Positions 33,691 through 46,633 of a stretch of DNA of 64,000 nucleotides are shown in pieces. The notes beneath the pieces are model-generated. The model was not told the DNA's origin, searched no databases, and worked only from the letters and a program-made list of their open reading frames with translations. Source of the stretch: Buxus sempervirens (lineage: Eukaryota; Streptophyta; Magnoliopsida; Buxales; Buxaceae); contig OX387186.1 of NCBI GenBank assembly GCA_947561395.2, positions 47,449,220 through 47,513,219 on the forward strand, read 5' to 3'. The translations under genes and the position numbers were made by a program. The number at the start of each line of letters is the position of its first letter. The first letter of the stretch is position 1.

Positions 33691-34279
33691 ATCTTTCAAA
33701 GTTTTCATGTAAAGCATCACATTTCATGGTTAGGCATTTAAATTAGGGAAAATTGGTTTTAAGTGATACCTTTTTAAAATAATTCAATTTCACTTGTCCA
33801 ATTCTTGATAATTGTGAACTAGTGATAATTTTTAAAATAATAGAGGAACAATGTCGTTTTACTTTTCATAAAATCTTTCTTCCGAAAATGCCCTGAAATG
33901 ACATGCAAAAATTATTCCAACCAGAGAATAAAAGAGTGTAGTTCAAGAATGATGGAAATAAGAATTCCATGCCATGGAAGCCACCAATACTTAACATCAA
34001 CATGCACACCCATTTTTGGAATCATTCCTCCTTCTCCATTCCTGCTTATATCGGTTTTTTTTGGGGGGGTAAACTTGGTAATTTGCTTTTTCAAATTTGA
34101 ATTAAAAGTTACCTCAATTATTCACGAGTAAATCAATCAACGTGGAATGGAATAGAGTCAATAATATTATTTAGAAATAAAGAATATATATATTTTTCTT
34201 AATTCAACTTGGCATAAAGTCTACTAAACATGGTCAATGTTTCCATCATTTTCGGCTCTGGGACGTGTGTACGCATTGG

Positions 34280-36674
34280 TGTGTGTGTGCACCTAAAATC
34301 TAGATCGCATGCGAGGCGCACGTGGAGTCGTGCATGCCTCGGGACTTTCGGAGTCGGCACTGCCTGAGAGGTGCAAGCAAACACAGGGATTGCTTATCCG
34401 GGTCTAAGTCTGGTCTGCGGCTTATTAGAAATCTAGCTAAGTCCTCAGTTACGTCCGGGGAAGTCTGAAGACACCCCGGCCCGCCCCGTCGGTTTGACGG
34501 GTCCCTCGGGTCTCCCTGATTTTTTTGAGTCAAATTTCACCCTTTCCTAGACCAGCATGTGTCTTTTGGGTCTGGCGGGGTCCTCTGGAGGTGTGGGCCC
34601 CTTTTTTTTAATTTATTTTTATCTTTTTATTTTGGTTGTGTGGGTTGGATACAGGCCCCGTTGGAAGGCCTATAGGGTGCCAAGATTGGGCTTGGGCCAG
34701 GGGCCTAGTAGGGTTATTGGGTAACCCTTTTTGGTATGGATTGTTTATAAAAACAATTAAGTCTTTTAAAGGCTCAGTGGGCTTGGATTTGGCCCAATAG
34801 CAACTAAATCAATGGCCTTGGACCCGTTTGTTGAAAGCGGGCATGGCTTGGGCCGATCAGAATGTGGGCCCCATAGGTGGGCCCAGGAGGCCTTGGTGGG
34901 CCTGGTTAGGCCCATGGTCTACAAGTGGGCTTGGAACAGCCCAAACTGCCAAAAGGGTTGGGTTAAACTGGTTCAAGTCGGATCGAATCCAACCGGGTCA
35001 AAAAAAGTTGATTTTTAAGTTATTTAATGAAATGACCGCATTTGCTATGCGGACGATGCAATGCGGTTCAGGCCGGACCACATAACAAATGCGGGCATGC
35101 CTGGACCGCACTGTAAATACGGTTTTTGTCAGATTTTACAATTTTGCTACAATTCCGGCCGGGATTGATCTGGCTAGCCCTCTAGGATGTCCGATGACTT
35201 TTGTTGGTGGTCCTAGCACAGTTTCTGAGGTGCAAACATCTTCATTTGCCTTTAAATCTCCTTCTTTTTCTTTGGTGTCTTGTAATGGAATGAAGTCCCG
35301 CTTTTCTCTATTTGGTTAAGCTACTTCCCGGTTGTGCAAAACAATACTTAATGAGAAAGGAAAGAGGGAATGTGTTTGGGATACATTGGATGATCCAAAG
35401 AGGACAAACCCCTCTTACATTTGCAAATGAAACCAATTAATCAAGCTGTGTTAGTTTGCATATTTCTTTTTTTTGTTTAATAAACCCACTCTCCTCCTTT
35501 TCTGCATAGAGACACCCATTTTCATGGGGTCTTTCAGGGCATGTAAAAGTAAAACAAACAAGTTAGTAACAATATAGTAGAATAAGAAGAGTTTAAAGTT
35601 ATTTAAACAAGAAAATTCTTATATATGTTGAAGAAAAAGTTACCAGAAGTGTTACCACACTACTGCCTTCTTGATTCAATGTGTTATGGTTCTTTGCGAG
35701 ATTTTGGCAGTGCTTCCGCACTCCCGTCGATTTTCCGAAATAGATTTGAAAAGGGGTTCTCTTGCCTTCAAATTAAAAGGATAAAAGGTAAGGGTGAAGG
35801 GTAGTGTTTCAGGGGCAAAATGGGAATATTTTTAGGCTAGCAAGGTTTCGGCAGGGTATGGACGTGGAGAATGCAAGGAAGGAAAGGGGGGACCATTAGG
35901 GGGACCAGCTTACACAAATGGGGGGGCTGGCCCCTCTATTTTTAGGCAAAATTTTCGTGCCCGCATTTGAAATGCGGGCGAGCCATCCACTTGTTCAAAT
36001 CTCACGCGAATTGCCAATTGTCGCCGTACAAGACACGCGTCCCGCTTCTAGAAGGTTTGCCCGCATTTGAAGTGCGGACATGCCTTGTTCGCATTTCAAA
36101 TGCGGGCGAGCACATTTTTTAAATGCACGTATTTCAACCATTTATTTAATTTAATTTATATTAAAGATTTTATTTGATTTTATTATTATTATATTATAAA
36201 AGACGAGATTTTTTTTTATTAAAAAATAAAGATATTTCTATTAAATGATTATTTTATTTATTTTATTGATTTATTCTGCTTTTTTGCTACTATTCTGCCA
36301 AACGGGTAGTTTTCTTGAAACTTCAGCTGCTCATAACTTCTTCGTCTGGTGTCCGATTTCAACAAACTTAGTGTCGTTGGAATCAGCTCGGAACCAGCTA
36401 TCCATTAGGATCAATTTAGGAAACTGAATTGGGGTCGAGCAAAAAGGTTTTTGCTTCCCAAAAGTTTCACCAACTCATAACTTCCTCATCCGGATTCCGA
36501 TTCTAGCAAACTCAATTGCGTTAGAACCGTGTCGAAGTACTCTTTTTAATGAGATAAAGTTTGATGGCCAATTCTACTTGGATCAAAAAGTCAATTTTTG
36601 ACTTCTTCAGAGTTTGTCTTTTAAGTTTGACTTTTCATTTTTCATTTCAGGGGTGCAAAAATCAAGTGCTAACA
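34280..36674 (-). mobile_element. 3' LTR of the minus-strand Tat element
   Basis: On the minus strand the LTR starts TGTTAGCACTTGATTTTTGC and ends in a (TG)n-like TGCACACACACA at 34280. It aligns over its length with the solo LTR at 42948-45430; shared words are GCATGCGAGGCGCA/GGCGCATGCG, CTGCCTGAGAGGTGCA, AGACACCC and CATAACTTCCTC. It adjoins the polypurine tract at 36675 and the integrase end at 38677, so it is the 3' LTR. Palindromes such as CCCGCATTTGAAATGCGGG (35960-35978) lie next to a degenerate TATA box. The left 34150-34280 is flanking DNA. Confidence 0.75.
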
Positions 36675-36687
36675 GCTGCCCCTCTTT
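36675..36687 (-). other. Polypurine tract of the minus-strand Tat element
   Basis: AAAGAGGGGCAGC directly adjoins the LTR start TGTTAGCAC. The identical word precedes the LTR of the plus-strand derivative at 57636-57648. Confidence 0.75.
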
Positions 36688-38676
36688 GCCGGAGTCACCT
36701 TGGGGATGAACAGCAAAGAAGAAAAAGAACTTTATTTTTGCGCCTTGCATTTCTGCCGACATAGTCAATGAGCTTAATCCTTGAGTTATTTTTAGTAAAA
36801 AGGAAATGTCAGATATCTGGTATCACTTCTTGGCTTTGGAACCCCTTTACCCTTTCGCTGGTTTCAGCAGGTTAGTTCCTTAGCCTTTAGTTTGAAGTGG
36901 GAGATAAGATTAGATGTGAGCTTATCAGCCTGTTTCGGCGTTGATGCAAGGCACTCAACAATGTTCTTTGTTCTTATTTGTTCCATTAAAGCTTTTAGTG
37001 ACTTTAGTTTTGATTTTTCCTGTTTCTTTAAGTTTTGGGGGGTTTTTTTTTTTTTTTTTGGATTGGACCAGGTCAAGGTTGGGGACTTGGGAGTGAAGAT
37101 GGGAGAACGGGAGGAGGCTCTTCCGCTGCTGTCCATCATCTTGGAGACCACACATACCTACTTTAGCCTATGCTATTTAAAAAAGTGGAAAATCAAAATT
37201 ACAAAAGGGGGCGGTATCGCCCACTGTTCCTTTGCTTTGTCTTTTCCTTTTGAAAAGTTCATTTTTCTTCTTGCCAGGCTTTCCTTGCTGAGGGAAGAGC
37301 TTTTCTTGCAAGGACTTCTCAGTTTAAAGTAACTCCATTGGGGATTTGACGAGAGTCCTCAAAATTTTCCGCCCATGTTGGGTACTGATACAGTCTGCTT
37401 GAGATAGGACTCTTTCTTGTGCATTTTTCAGAATCAAACGGTTTTACGATGTGGGGAGAACATGATTTTGAGCCCTTTTGTTGAACAGGACAACTCCCTG
37501 GGGATCAGTGCAATGTCTCTTTTTGCTCTTGTGGCTTCGCTGGAGGACTTGAAGATCTTGAACTCCGCTAGGGATAAAAGGGGAAGAAGTCTTGTTGTGG
37601 ATTTGGAGGGAAGTACATTCGCTCACCCCTTCTCAAAGTGCCTTTCTTGTGTTCAACTTATGCTCCATCCTTTCCCAGTTTGAACCTGTAAGAGTAACAG
37701 GATATTAGTAGCTGACCTACTGGGACACATGTGGAAGGCTTATTATTATTTTTTCCTTCTTTCTTGAACTTTTTACCCATCACAACCAAAAGTGGCCGTT
37801 ATTAAGGTAATGAACTCATCTTTAGAAGTTAGCAGCATCCCTGGGGAAATTCAGAAGTGGTTAAACAGAACAATTACAGAAAAACACAGACGTGATAGTG
37901 TGTGTTTGTGCCTACATTTATCACAAAGGTTAGTCCATGAACCCGACGAGACTTAGTGTGCTTGGTATTTTTGTAACATTGTCATCACGAGCCGATGTGA
38001 AGTGTTAACTCGAACACAACATGCCTGTCTGGGCCTTTCGGATCACTTTTTTGTCCCCATCCAGTGCACTGCCCATTCTGATTCTGTTTTTACTCCATTC
38101 TTCCCTTTTGCTCTTAATCAAGGCATGACCAGCTCTTTTTTTTTTTCACGACTGACCCTTTTTGCACACAGCGCCCTTTTTCGGGTTTTCACCGTGTCCG
38201 GCCTTTTTACGAAAGATTGAATTCTGTCATCGCCTAACAGGTGCAGATTTAACTGTTTTGCTCAAGATCATTCATTTTGGGATCCGAGAGGTCTTCAAGA
38301 TAAAATGAAATGTAGGCTTGGTTTTGGGGTTTGAAAAGAAGATATGTGGCCCAAAAAAGGCTTCAATATTTGGGATTTGTATAGTGCTCCATTTATTGTT
38401 GGGGCTTACATCCTGGCTTTTTGTAGGGTTCGTTTTCCCCTTTTTGTAGTTCTGATTTTTCTTTTGGCAATTCTTTTTCTTTTCTCTCTTTTTTTTCTTT
38501 TTTTTTTTGGGCCAAGAATGCCCAATTTAGTTTAGGGAGCACATGTATTGGGTTAAAAAGAAATATTAAGGCCCAAAAGTGTCTGACTAGGGAAGAATTT
38601 TAGGATATTTTGAAGGATTTACAGTCTTAGGGGAGAGTCAAGGATGACCTCTCTTCATTTCCCAATTGGAATGATT
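36688..38676 (-). other. 3' untranslated region of the minus-strand Tat element
   Basis: This 2-kb stretch between the polypurine tract and integrase has no recognisable gene. The part around 36925-37000 (TGTTTCGGCGTTGATGCA) matches the reverse complement of 57370-57390 in the plus-strand derivative, so the two elements share a 3' region. Confidence 0.6.
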
Positions 38677-39653
38677 TCAAGCGTAATATAGCTTAATTGC
38701 ATTTGCATTTATTGGCTCAGGAAGAATAGTTCCGTCCATCTCTTGTAAGATTAGTGCTCCTCTGGACAGAACTTTGTGAACTACAAATGGCCCTTCATAG
38801 TTTGGCTTGAATTTCCCTCTATTGTCTTCTTGGTGGGGGAATATTTTCTTCAAAACAAGATTTCCCACCTTGAAGCGTCGTGGTATTATTTCTTGTTATA
38901 AGTTCGAGTTGCTCTCTGCTAATAAAGTTGCCTATGGCACATAGCCTTAATTCTCTTTTCATCAAGCAACTGTAACTGGTCAAACCTTGATTCTTCTCAC
39001 TCGACGTCATCAATCTCTAGTTCTTTCAAAATTCTGAGCGAGGGGATCTATACTTCTACAGGAAGAACTGCCTCAATTCCGTATATGAGGGAGAAAGGAG
39101 TCGCTCCAGTCGATGTTCTGATCGAGGTTTGATATGCATGTAAGGCATAGGGCAGCTTCTCATGTCAGTCTCTGTAGGTAACCACCATTTTCTCAAGTAT
39201 TTTCTTCAGATTTTTGTTGGCAGCCTCTATTGCTCCGTTCATCTTGGGCCGATATGCTGTGGAATTTAGGTGTCTAACCTTCAAATCTTCGCATATCTTG
39301 TCCATGTCCTTGTTATTCAGATTCTTGGCATTATCAGTGATAAGTGCCTCAGGTACACCATAGTGGTAAACAATGTTGTTTTTGATGAATTTTAGCACAT
39401 GTGACCCCTTGACATCCGCAAAGGACATGGCCTCTACCCACTTGGTAAAGTAGTCAATTACAACCAAGATGAATCGGTGCCCATTTGATGCCTTAGGATG
39501 AATTTCCCCAATCATGTCAATTCCCCAGATGGCAAAGGGCCAGGGTGAAGTCATTGAGTACAGAGTGTTGGGCGGTGCATGGATATTATCAGCATAGACT
39601 TGACACAACTGACATTTCCTGACATGGATATGACAATCGGATTCCATAGTCAA
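38677..39653 (-). pseudogene. Tat integrase core and C-terminal domain, broken
   Basis: The integrase inserts element DNA into the host. From 39653 the frame reads the zinc-finger end (HIHVRKCQLCQVY), then the catalytic core with D in WGIDMIG, D in ALITDNAKN and E in GAIEAANKN. The C-terminal part (38868-38677) has NYEGPFVVHKVLSRGAL and ends LYYA. Stops near 39165 and 39010 and shifts between 39165 and 38870 break the gene. It follows the RNase H domains in the usual Ty3/gypsy order on the minus strand. Confidence 0.85.
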
Positions 39654-40457
39654 CTAGTAATAGCCCATCCTTAAAATCTTCCTGGCTAGCATGTGTCCAT
39701 TCATATGTGCGCCCCATTGTCCCTCATGGACTTCATCAATCAACTTGTGTGATTCATCTTCTGTTACACACAATAGAAGTGAATCATTATAGGATTTCTT
39801 GTATAGCTTACTCCCACTGAGGAAGAACTGTCCTGCCAATTTCTGAATCGTGCGTCTTTCAGCCGCTGTATCCTTTTCTGGCAAAGTCCTATCTTTCAAG
39901 TATCTCGCAATGTCCGCATACCAAGGTTCCTCTTTTGGCATACTTTTCTCAACACGGAAGCAATAGACAGGATAATGCCGTACTTCTATCTTTAACGGTT
40001 GTATCCAAGTGCCATCAGTGATGGTTGCCATAGATGCTAGTGTTGCTAAAGCATCTGCGAATTGATTCCTGTCTCGTGGCATATAATCAAATGTCATGTT
40101 TTCAAATTGCTATTCTAATTCTTTAATCAATTCTTGATATGGCACCAACTTTACATCTCTAGTCCTCCAATCCCCCATCACTTGGTAAATGATCAAACTA
40201 GAGTCACCATACACCTTCAACTTTTGCACATTCATTTCGATTGCGGCTCGCAAGTCTAACACATATGCTTCGTATTCTGCTATGTTATTAGTACAATCGA
40301 ACAAGAGCTTTGCCGCTATTGGGTGATGAACTCCTTTTGGGGAAATGATTACTGCTTCAATTCTATTTCCATTGACATTGACTGCCCCATCAAAGAACAT
40401 TCGCCATCCGGTTTCCTCTTCTACTGGCTCAACACACATTATTTCTTCATCTGGCAA
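39654..40457 (-). pseudogene. Second (archaeal-type) RNase H domain and integrase zinc-binding region
   Basis: The stretch 40457-40110 encodes a ribonuclease-H fold with MFFDGAVN, NNIAEYEAYV and VYGDSSLII, followed after a stop by RDRNQFADALATLA. This extra archaeal-type RNase H after the standard one marks the Tat lineage, including Ogre-like elements, among plant Ty3/gypsy retrotransposons. The downstream part to 39654 leads into the integrase zinc-binding domain (HEGQWGAHMNGHMLARKILR). Stops at about 40108 and 39654 make it non-functional. Confidence 0.8.
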
Positions 40458-40581
40458 TCCAGTGAGAAGTGGTTGGTAGTCTGGTATAGGATGTTCAGCA
40501 AGGTGATCTACTACTGCCTGTCCCTTTATTGCCTTCCTCGTGGTATAAATAATGTCATACTGAGATAAGATGACCTACCAC

Positions 40582-41493
40582 TTAGCTACCCTTCCAGTGG
40601 AGAATTGGCTTTTCAAAGATGTACTTCAAAGGATCCGTACTAGAAATCAAGAAGACAGTATGGCTGAGCAGATAATATCGAAGCTTTTGAGTTGCCCAAA
40701 CCAATGCACAACACGTCTTTTCAAGCAACGTATATCTCACTTCATAATTAGTAAATTTCTTGCTTAGATAATAAATTGCTTGTTCTTTCTTTCTTATCTC
40801 ATCATGTTGCCCCAAGGCGCATCCGATTGCTATCTCTGTGACTGATAAGTACATGATCAAAGGTCATCCTGGTACAGGGGGAACTAAAGTCGGCGGACTT
40901 ATCAGATATGCATTGATTTTGTCAAATGCTTCTTAGCAGTCCTCATTCCAGACCACTGGATTGTCCTTCTTTAGCAATTTGAATATTGGTTCGCACACGG
41001 GAGTCATCTGTGCTATGAACCGACTGATGTACTGTAATCTGCCAAGGAAACCTCTCACTTCTTTCTCTGTTGATGAGGGAGGCATTTCTAGAATTGCCTT
41101 TACTTTGACGGGGTCAACTTCAATTCCTTGTTTCCCAACAATGAATCCAAGCAATTTTCCTGAGGTAACTCCGAATACACACTTATTCGAGTTCAACATG
41201 AGCTTGCATTCTCTGAGCCTGTTGAATACCTTTCCGAGGTTCACCACATGACTTTCCTCCTCCGTTGATTTTGCAATCATTTCATCCACGTATACTTCCA
41301 TTTCCTTATGCATCATATCGTGGAATAGCAAAGTCATTGCCCTCTGGTATGTAGCGCCCACATTCTTCAACCCGAACGGCATTACCTGGTAGCAGTATGT
41401 ACCCCAGTGTGTGATGACGGATGTTTTCTCCACGTCTTCAGGTGCCATCATTATTTGGTTGTAACCAGAAAATCTGTCCATAAATGAGAACAT
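40582..41493 (-). pseudogene. Tat reverse transcriptase C-terminal half and RNase H
   Basis: From 41493 the frame gives the RT palm motif FMDRFSGYNQI, then QVMPFGLKN and the active-site box as YVDEMI in place of YVDDMI. GFIVGKQGIEVDP and the connection domain follow. A stop ends this at 40933, and the RNase H domain resumes at 40860-40582 (KEQAIYYLSKKFTNYE, YTLLEKTCCALVWA). The second Asp of the YVDD box is replaced by Glu, which would impair catalysis even without the stops. Confidence 0.85.
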
Positions 41494-41516
41494 AGAATGC
41501 GTTGCTGTATTATCAA

Positions 41517-42140
41517 CTATACATCAATATGCGGCAAAGGAAAGTCATCTTTTGGGCTTGCTTTGTTCAGATCCCTGTAATCAACGCACATCCTGACCCT
41601 TCCATCTTTCTTAGGAATTGGCACGATGTTTGCTAACCATTCGGGGTATTCTGTAACTTTCAAGAACCCTACTTTCAACTGCTTGGTGACCTCTTCCTTG
41701 ATCTTTAGGGCCCATTCTGGCTTCATGCATCTGAGTTTTTGCTTCACTGGCGTGGCCTTAGACTTTATTGGTAATCGGTGCACAACTAAGTCCGTGTCAA
41801 GCCCAGGCATATCCTCATATGACCATGCAGATACGTCAGTGTAAGATTTTAGAAAATCAATCATCTGTGTTTTCAGTAATTGAGACAGCTTTTTACCAAT
41901 TTGAAGAATCCTTGGTTGGGCTGTTTCACCTATGTTGATTTGTTTAGTTTCCTCAATATTAGCCTGGAGACACTTTTCATGCCTTTCCAAAGCTAATTGG
42001 ATTTCAGGCAGAGTCTCCCATGATTCATTATTATCCTCATGTGCGAAAGACTCATTGGGGATAATTTCTGAATCTTCTGGATGTGATGGGCGGGTGTCGC
42101 AGTCTGTTTCTTGAGATTGTTGCTCAGTACTGTGCACCAA
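41517..42140 (-). pseudogene. Tat reverse transcriptase N-terminal half
   Basis: This open stretch carries the start of the reverse transcriptase: DVSAWSYEDMPGLDTDLVVH, then EVTKQLKVGFLKVTEYPEWLANIV, PIPKKDGRVRMCVDYRDLNK and DDFPLPHIDV. These are the fingers and first palm motifs of Ty3/gypsy RTs. A stop and shift separate it from the next part at 41493. The upstream minus-strand sequence 42142-42938 is the polyprotein linker and has several stops. Confidence 0.85.
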
Positions 42141-42947
42141 CTCATGCTTTTTTTGTTTCTTCTTGAATTTCTTTTTGTTTGATTATGGCAGCCTGATTAT
42201 CTATCTCGTGCTCCGGATTTTTCGGGTGTGCATCGAGATTAATACTAAGGTTGCGAAGTTGAGTTTGTTTGTTTGTACATTTATTAACAGAAACAGGCAA
42301 GTACTCAAAAGATTTCATGCATTTATTGAAGAGTTCAGTGATATCTACAATGGAGATTTCAGAAGTAGAAAAAACCCCCTTTGGAAGATCGGCCTTGTTG
42401 GTGGCAAAAGGCGTCGAGCTCCAATTCTGTAGTGCATGTCCTTCTTTGCTAATGGCAGTCATTTCCTCTAGCTTTCCAGCTTGTATTATGCTGACACTGT
42501 TGTCGGATGAGATGCAAATGGGATCATGAGCCTTACCCGTTTATGCTTGTTCTGGCTTTGCTCTGATCTGAGATCATACTCTGATGATACCCTTACCCAT
42601 GTTCCACTGAGGGGAATTGCCATCGGTATCTCTCTGTATGGTGGTAAGTAGGCAATGGTGACCTCATTGGATAGATCAACCTTGGTTAGTGCCCTAGCCA
42701 CAGGTATCCCATTCGATATCTCCTGCCTGTTGGAAGAGTGATCTTCAAGTGCCCAGTTGCCATATGTCTCATGATAGATTGTCTCAGGAATCGGCCCCAA
42801 TACTTGCGGCATCCGGCCGTACATCTGGTTCAGCCCTTCCCTAGTCCCAGGGTGCAGAATGTGGGGTGAAGGTGGAGGAGATCTATGCCTTGGGGTAGGT
42901 TCTCCTTAACTGCCTTGGCTTTCCATCATGCATATGTATATAGTCGG

Positions 42948-45430
42948 TGTGCACACCCGATTTCGGTCACATGGCGAGGCGCATGCGAAATGATGCGTGC
43001 CTTGGGACTGTTTGGAATCGCCACTGCCCGAGAGGTGCAGGCAGACACAAAAGGAGCACTTATCCGGGCCTAATTATTCTGGTTTGCAGCTTATTAGAGA
43101 TCTGAGCAGTTCTCGATTACGTCTAGGGAAGTTCGAAGACACCCTAGCCCGCCCCGTCAGTTGACAGGTCCATTGAGTCTCCCTGGTTTTGATCAACTTA
43201 GTTCTCACCCAATTTCCTAGGCCAACATGCACATTTATTTGGTCTGGTGGAGACCATTGAGGGTGTGGGTCCCCTTTTTTATTCTATTTTATCTTTTTAC
43301 TATTTAATGAAGTGGGTCTGGAATGGGCCCCGTTGGAAGGCCCGCTGGAGTCCAAGTTGGGCTTGAGCCCAAGGTCTAGTTCGGGTTATTGGGTAACCCT
43401 TTTTGGTTCGGGGTTAATTTGATTTAAAGATTAATTAAAGCATGCAAGTTTGGTTGGTTCAATCTTTTAGGGCCCAATGGACTTGGTCTTGGCCCACGAG
43501 CAATTAAGCAAATGGCCTTAGGCCCGTTTATTGAAAACGGGCCTTGGTTGGACCGGACTGGATGTAGGCCATATTGGGGGCCCCACAAAGCCTTGGTGAG
43601 CCCATTGGGCCCACAGTCTCAAAAGTGGGCTTGGAATAGTCCAAGAAGCCCAGGTCAAGTCTTACAAAAATGGGTCGGATCGGGTCCAAAAAAGATGAAT
43701 TTTAAGTTATTTCTTAATTTGCTCCTATTTGCCATACGGTCTGGCCTAGCTCGTAAATGTAATACGGTTCAGGTTTGACTGTATAGTAAATATGGGCATG
43801 CCTGACCGTATATCAAATACGGTTTCTGCCCAAATTTCCAAAAAACGCCTTGATTTCGGCCGAATCTGGTTTGCCGGTTCCTTCTCGCCTTCTGCCGATT
43901 TCGGTTGGTGATTTCCAGCCTATCAAATGGTTCCAACCTCTTGCTTTTGGTTCAAATGTCTTCTTCTTCTTTTTTTTTATGTTCCGTAGAAAGAGAGATT
44001 TCAACTCTTCTTCTTGTCTGTTTAAGCCGTGCCTGCGTGGAGATTTTACCGAGAAAGGAAAGAGGGAAAGAATTTACGGGGTACATTAAGATCCAAAGAG
44101 GACAAGACCCCTCTTTTAAGATAGAATAATCATCACTTCATAAAAGGATTAGTTCGAAAGAATGCCAGCTTGTGACACTTTAGATTTATGTGACATCTCT
44201 CTCTTCCCGTCCTTTAGTATGTGAGCTCCTTTTACCGTAGGAGCTCACATGTTATGCACAGAAATCAAAATGGGTTAGAAAGATACAACAAGATCAAATC
44301 CTTTAGATGAACAAAATAAAGGAATTTGGCAGAATGATTTGATTTTCACATATATTAAATAAAAGATACAGAAAGGGCTCACCCTGCTGTTATTACCTTG
44401 TTTTGAGGTGTGGAGGTTCTTCGGGAGATTTTGGCAGCGCTTCCGCACCCCCTTAGATTTCCTAGAATGGGTTTGAAAAGGGTCTCCTTATCTTAGGCTT
44501 GGAAAGAAGGAAATGAGGAGAAATTTGGGCAGCGCTTCCACACTCCTTTAGATTTCCGAAAATGGGTTTGAAAAAGGGGTTCACTGGCTTTCAAGATTGA
44601 ACGGGTGAAAGGGAAAGGATTAGGCAGGATCTAATGGCAAAATGGGGATTTTTCTGGGCTAGTGGAATTTTGGCAAAGCTTGGGCAGGGGTTGGACGTGG
44701 AAAAGGCAAGGAAGGAGAGGGGGAAGGCTTGGGGGGCCAGCTTACACAAATGGGGGGGGGGGGGGGGGCTGGCCCCCTATTTATAGGCAAAAAAATCGTG
44801 CCCGTATTTGAAGTGCGGGCATGCCTTGCCCGTACTTCAAATACGGGCGAGCACGTTTTTTAAATGCTGGATTTGAAATGTTTTATTAAATTTGATTTTT
44901 TGGAAGATTCTTATCCGATTTTTTGATTATTATATTGTAAAAATCTTAGATTTTTCTTAAAATATTATTAAAAATTAAGATATTTTCTATAAACAATTAT
45001 TTTATTTATTTTATTCATTTATTCTGATTTTTTGTTGCTGTTTTGCCACATGGACAGCTTTCTTTGAAACTTCAACTACCCATAACTTTTTCGTCCGATG
45101 TCCGATTTCAGCAAATTTGGTATCATTAGAATCAGCTCAGAACCCACTATCCAATGGGATTAAGTTTGACAGCTGAATTGGAGTCGAGCAAAAAGTCAAC
45201 TTTCGCTCCCCCAAAAGTTTGATTGACTCATAACTTCCTCATTCGGACTCCGATTCCAGCAAACTCAATTGCGTTGGAATCGTGTCGAAATGCTCTTTTC
45301 AATGAGAGGAATTTTGATGGCCAATTCTCTTTGGATCCAAAAAGTCAAATTTTGACCCCTCAGGGTTTGACCTTTTAATTAAAATTTTTATTTTTTGCAT
45401 TTTTGGGGGTGCAAAAATCAGGTGTCTATA
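42948..45430 (-). mobile_element. Solo Tat-type LTR nested in the Tat polyprotein
   Basis: This 2483-bp block starts TGTGCACACC and ends GGTGTCTATA on the plus strand. It is flanked by GTCGG (42943-42947) and GTTGG (45431-45435), a 5-bp duplication with one mismatch. Without it, the minus-strand frame of the host element continues from an acidic EEEEEDPT stretch into the linker. It aligns with the LTRs at 34280-36674 and 158-2095, and is in minus orientation with CCTATAAATAG at 44777-44787. A pure G run of about 17 bases lies at 44752-44768. Confidence 0.8.
44777..44787 (-). promoter_or_regulatory. TATA box of the nested solo LTR
   Basis: CCTATAAATAG on the minus strand, immediately downstream (in LTR orientation) of two palindromes at 44800-44820 and 44828-44848. 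Confidence 0.6.
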
Positions 45431-46624
45431 GTTGGATCTTCTTCTTCTTCCTCTGGTATGGTGGCTAGTGGTGTTTCAAGTATAGTAAGTGGGCAGACAG
45501 GTATCCCCCCAGGAATGATTGGTTCCTCAACTGGTGCAACAGCAACTGTAACATCATCAACGGACTCCAGGGCGACCAAAGTCAGCAGGTCGTCAGGTGA
45601 TTCATCTGTGGCCAATGGGTCTACTTCTAGGGGGAGGGGCTCTTCCCACAGCATCTAGGCCAGTCCTTGTAAATAACTCTCATCCTGCTCTGGAAAATCC
45701 AGGAATTCATCACCCCAACCTTGGGGAATAATATTCTGCAGTGATCGAGTGGCTTCCTGCTCCATGTTGGTGAAGTGATGATATAACTGCCCATGCACAC
45801 AAATGGGCCAGTGTGGGTCCTTTCCTTCGACCCTTGCTTTCTTCCTTTCTGCCTTCATACCGTAAAGCCTGGCATAGTCCTCAGGCTCGGGATTATACCC
45901 CAGTCCAAATCCGACAGCTTTCTCATAGGGTTGTACTGCTGTCTTGATGCCTTGCTTGTACCTACCGAGCCCATCACCTACTCGGAGGCCCCAATTAGCG
46001 CATTCAGCAGCACCGAACATGCTCCTTCTCTTCCTTTTTCAGGATTGTTCTGCTTGCCGGGGAGCAGAGACACGGTTGACTTGCACCATTTCTATAGCTT
46101 GGAAGTTTAAAGATGTAGGCAACTTATAGTCCACATAAGGTACTCCTACCTTCTCAAACTCTCTGTGATCCTCAGCATGGACCGTGACCAGTTCATTCCC
46201 TGAGATGAATCGAACCATCCGGTGCAATGTAGATGGGACTGCACTAGCCTGATGCAACCAGGGCCTCCTTACCAGTAAGTTGAACGAGGCGTTGATGTCC
46301 ATTAGTTCAAAAGTCATGGTAAACATCCTTTCAGAAATCACGATGTCCAAGACGACCTCTCCAAGGGAATCCCTAGTGGCATTATCAAACCCCTCGGACA
46401 TTATGCGAACTGGGCTTGATCAAGTCCAGGCTTAACTGTAGGCTGTGGAAAGTCCTGATCGGCCAGATGTTCAGGGCAGATCCATTGTCGATCATTACCC
46501 GTTTTACTATAAAGTCGAAACACCTTACCGTGATGTACAATGGCTCAGTATGAATGTGGCCTTCTGGTGGCAGATCTGCTGAAGAAAAGGAAACGGCCTC
46601 AGGTGCTACAATCACTAACATCAC
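45431..46624 (-). pseudogene. Tat aspartic protease and G-patch region, broken
   Basis: From 46624 the frame holds the retropepsin active-site motif as VMIDNGSALNIWP, with Asn after the catalytic Asp. After a frameshift at about 46390 it continues with VISERMFTMTF, LVRRPWLHQASAVPSTLH, the later part of the protease region. The next stretch (46020-45655) has GLRVGDGLGRYKQGI and GLGYNPEPEDY, a G-patch-like glycine motif found in the pol linker of some plant Ty3/gypsy elements. An acidic linker follows to the nested LTR at 45430. Stops separate the parts. Confidence 0.75.
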
Positions 46625-46633
46625 TGTCTCTAA

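Noticed and set aside
36892-37332. 146-residue plus-strand frame rich in Phe and Leu
   Set aside because: It lies in the 3' untranslated region of the minus-strand Tat element and contains a poly(T) run; no domain seen.
44752-44768. Pure G run of about 17 bases as a functional element
   Set aside because: It may be real or an assembly length artefact; the matching site in the related LTR (35920-35930) has a shorter G run, so length is probably unstable.
45418-45658. Ser/Thr-rich plus-strand frame
   Set aside because: It is antisense to the acidic linker of the Tat polyprotein, whose frame is continuous with neighbouring parts.
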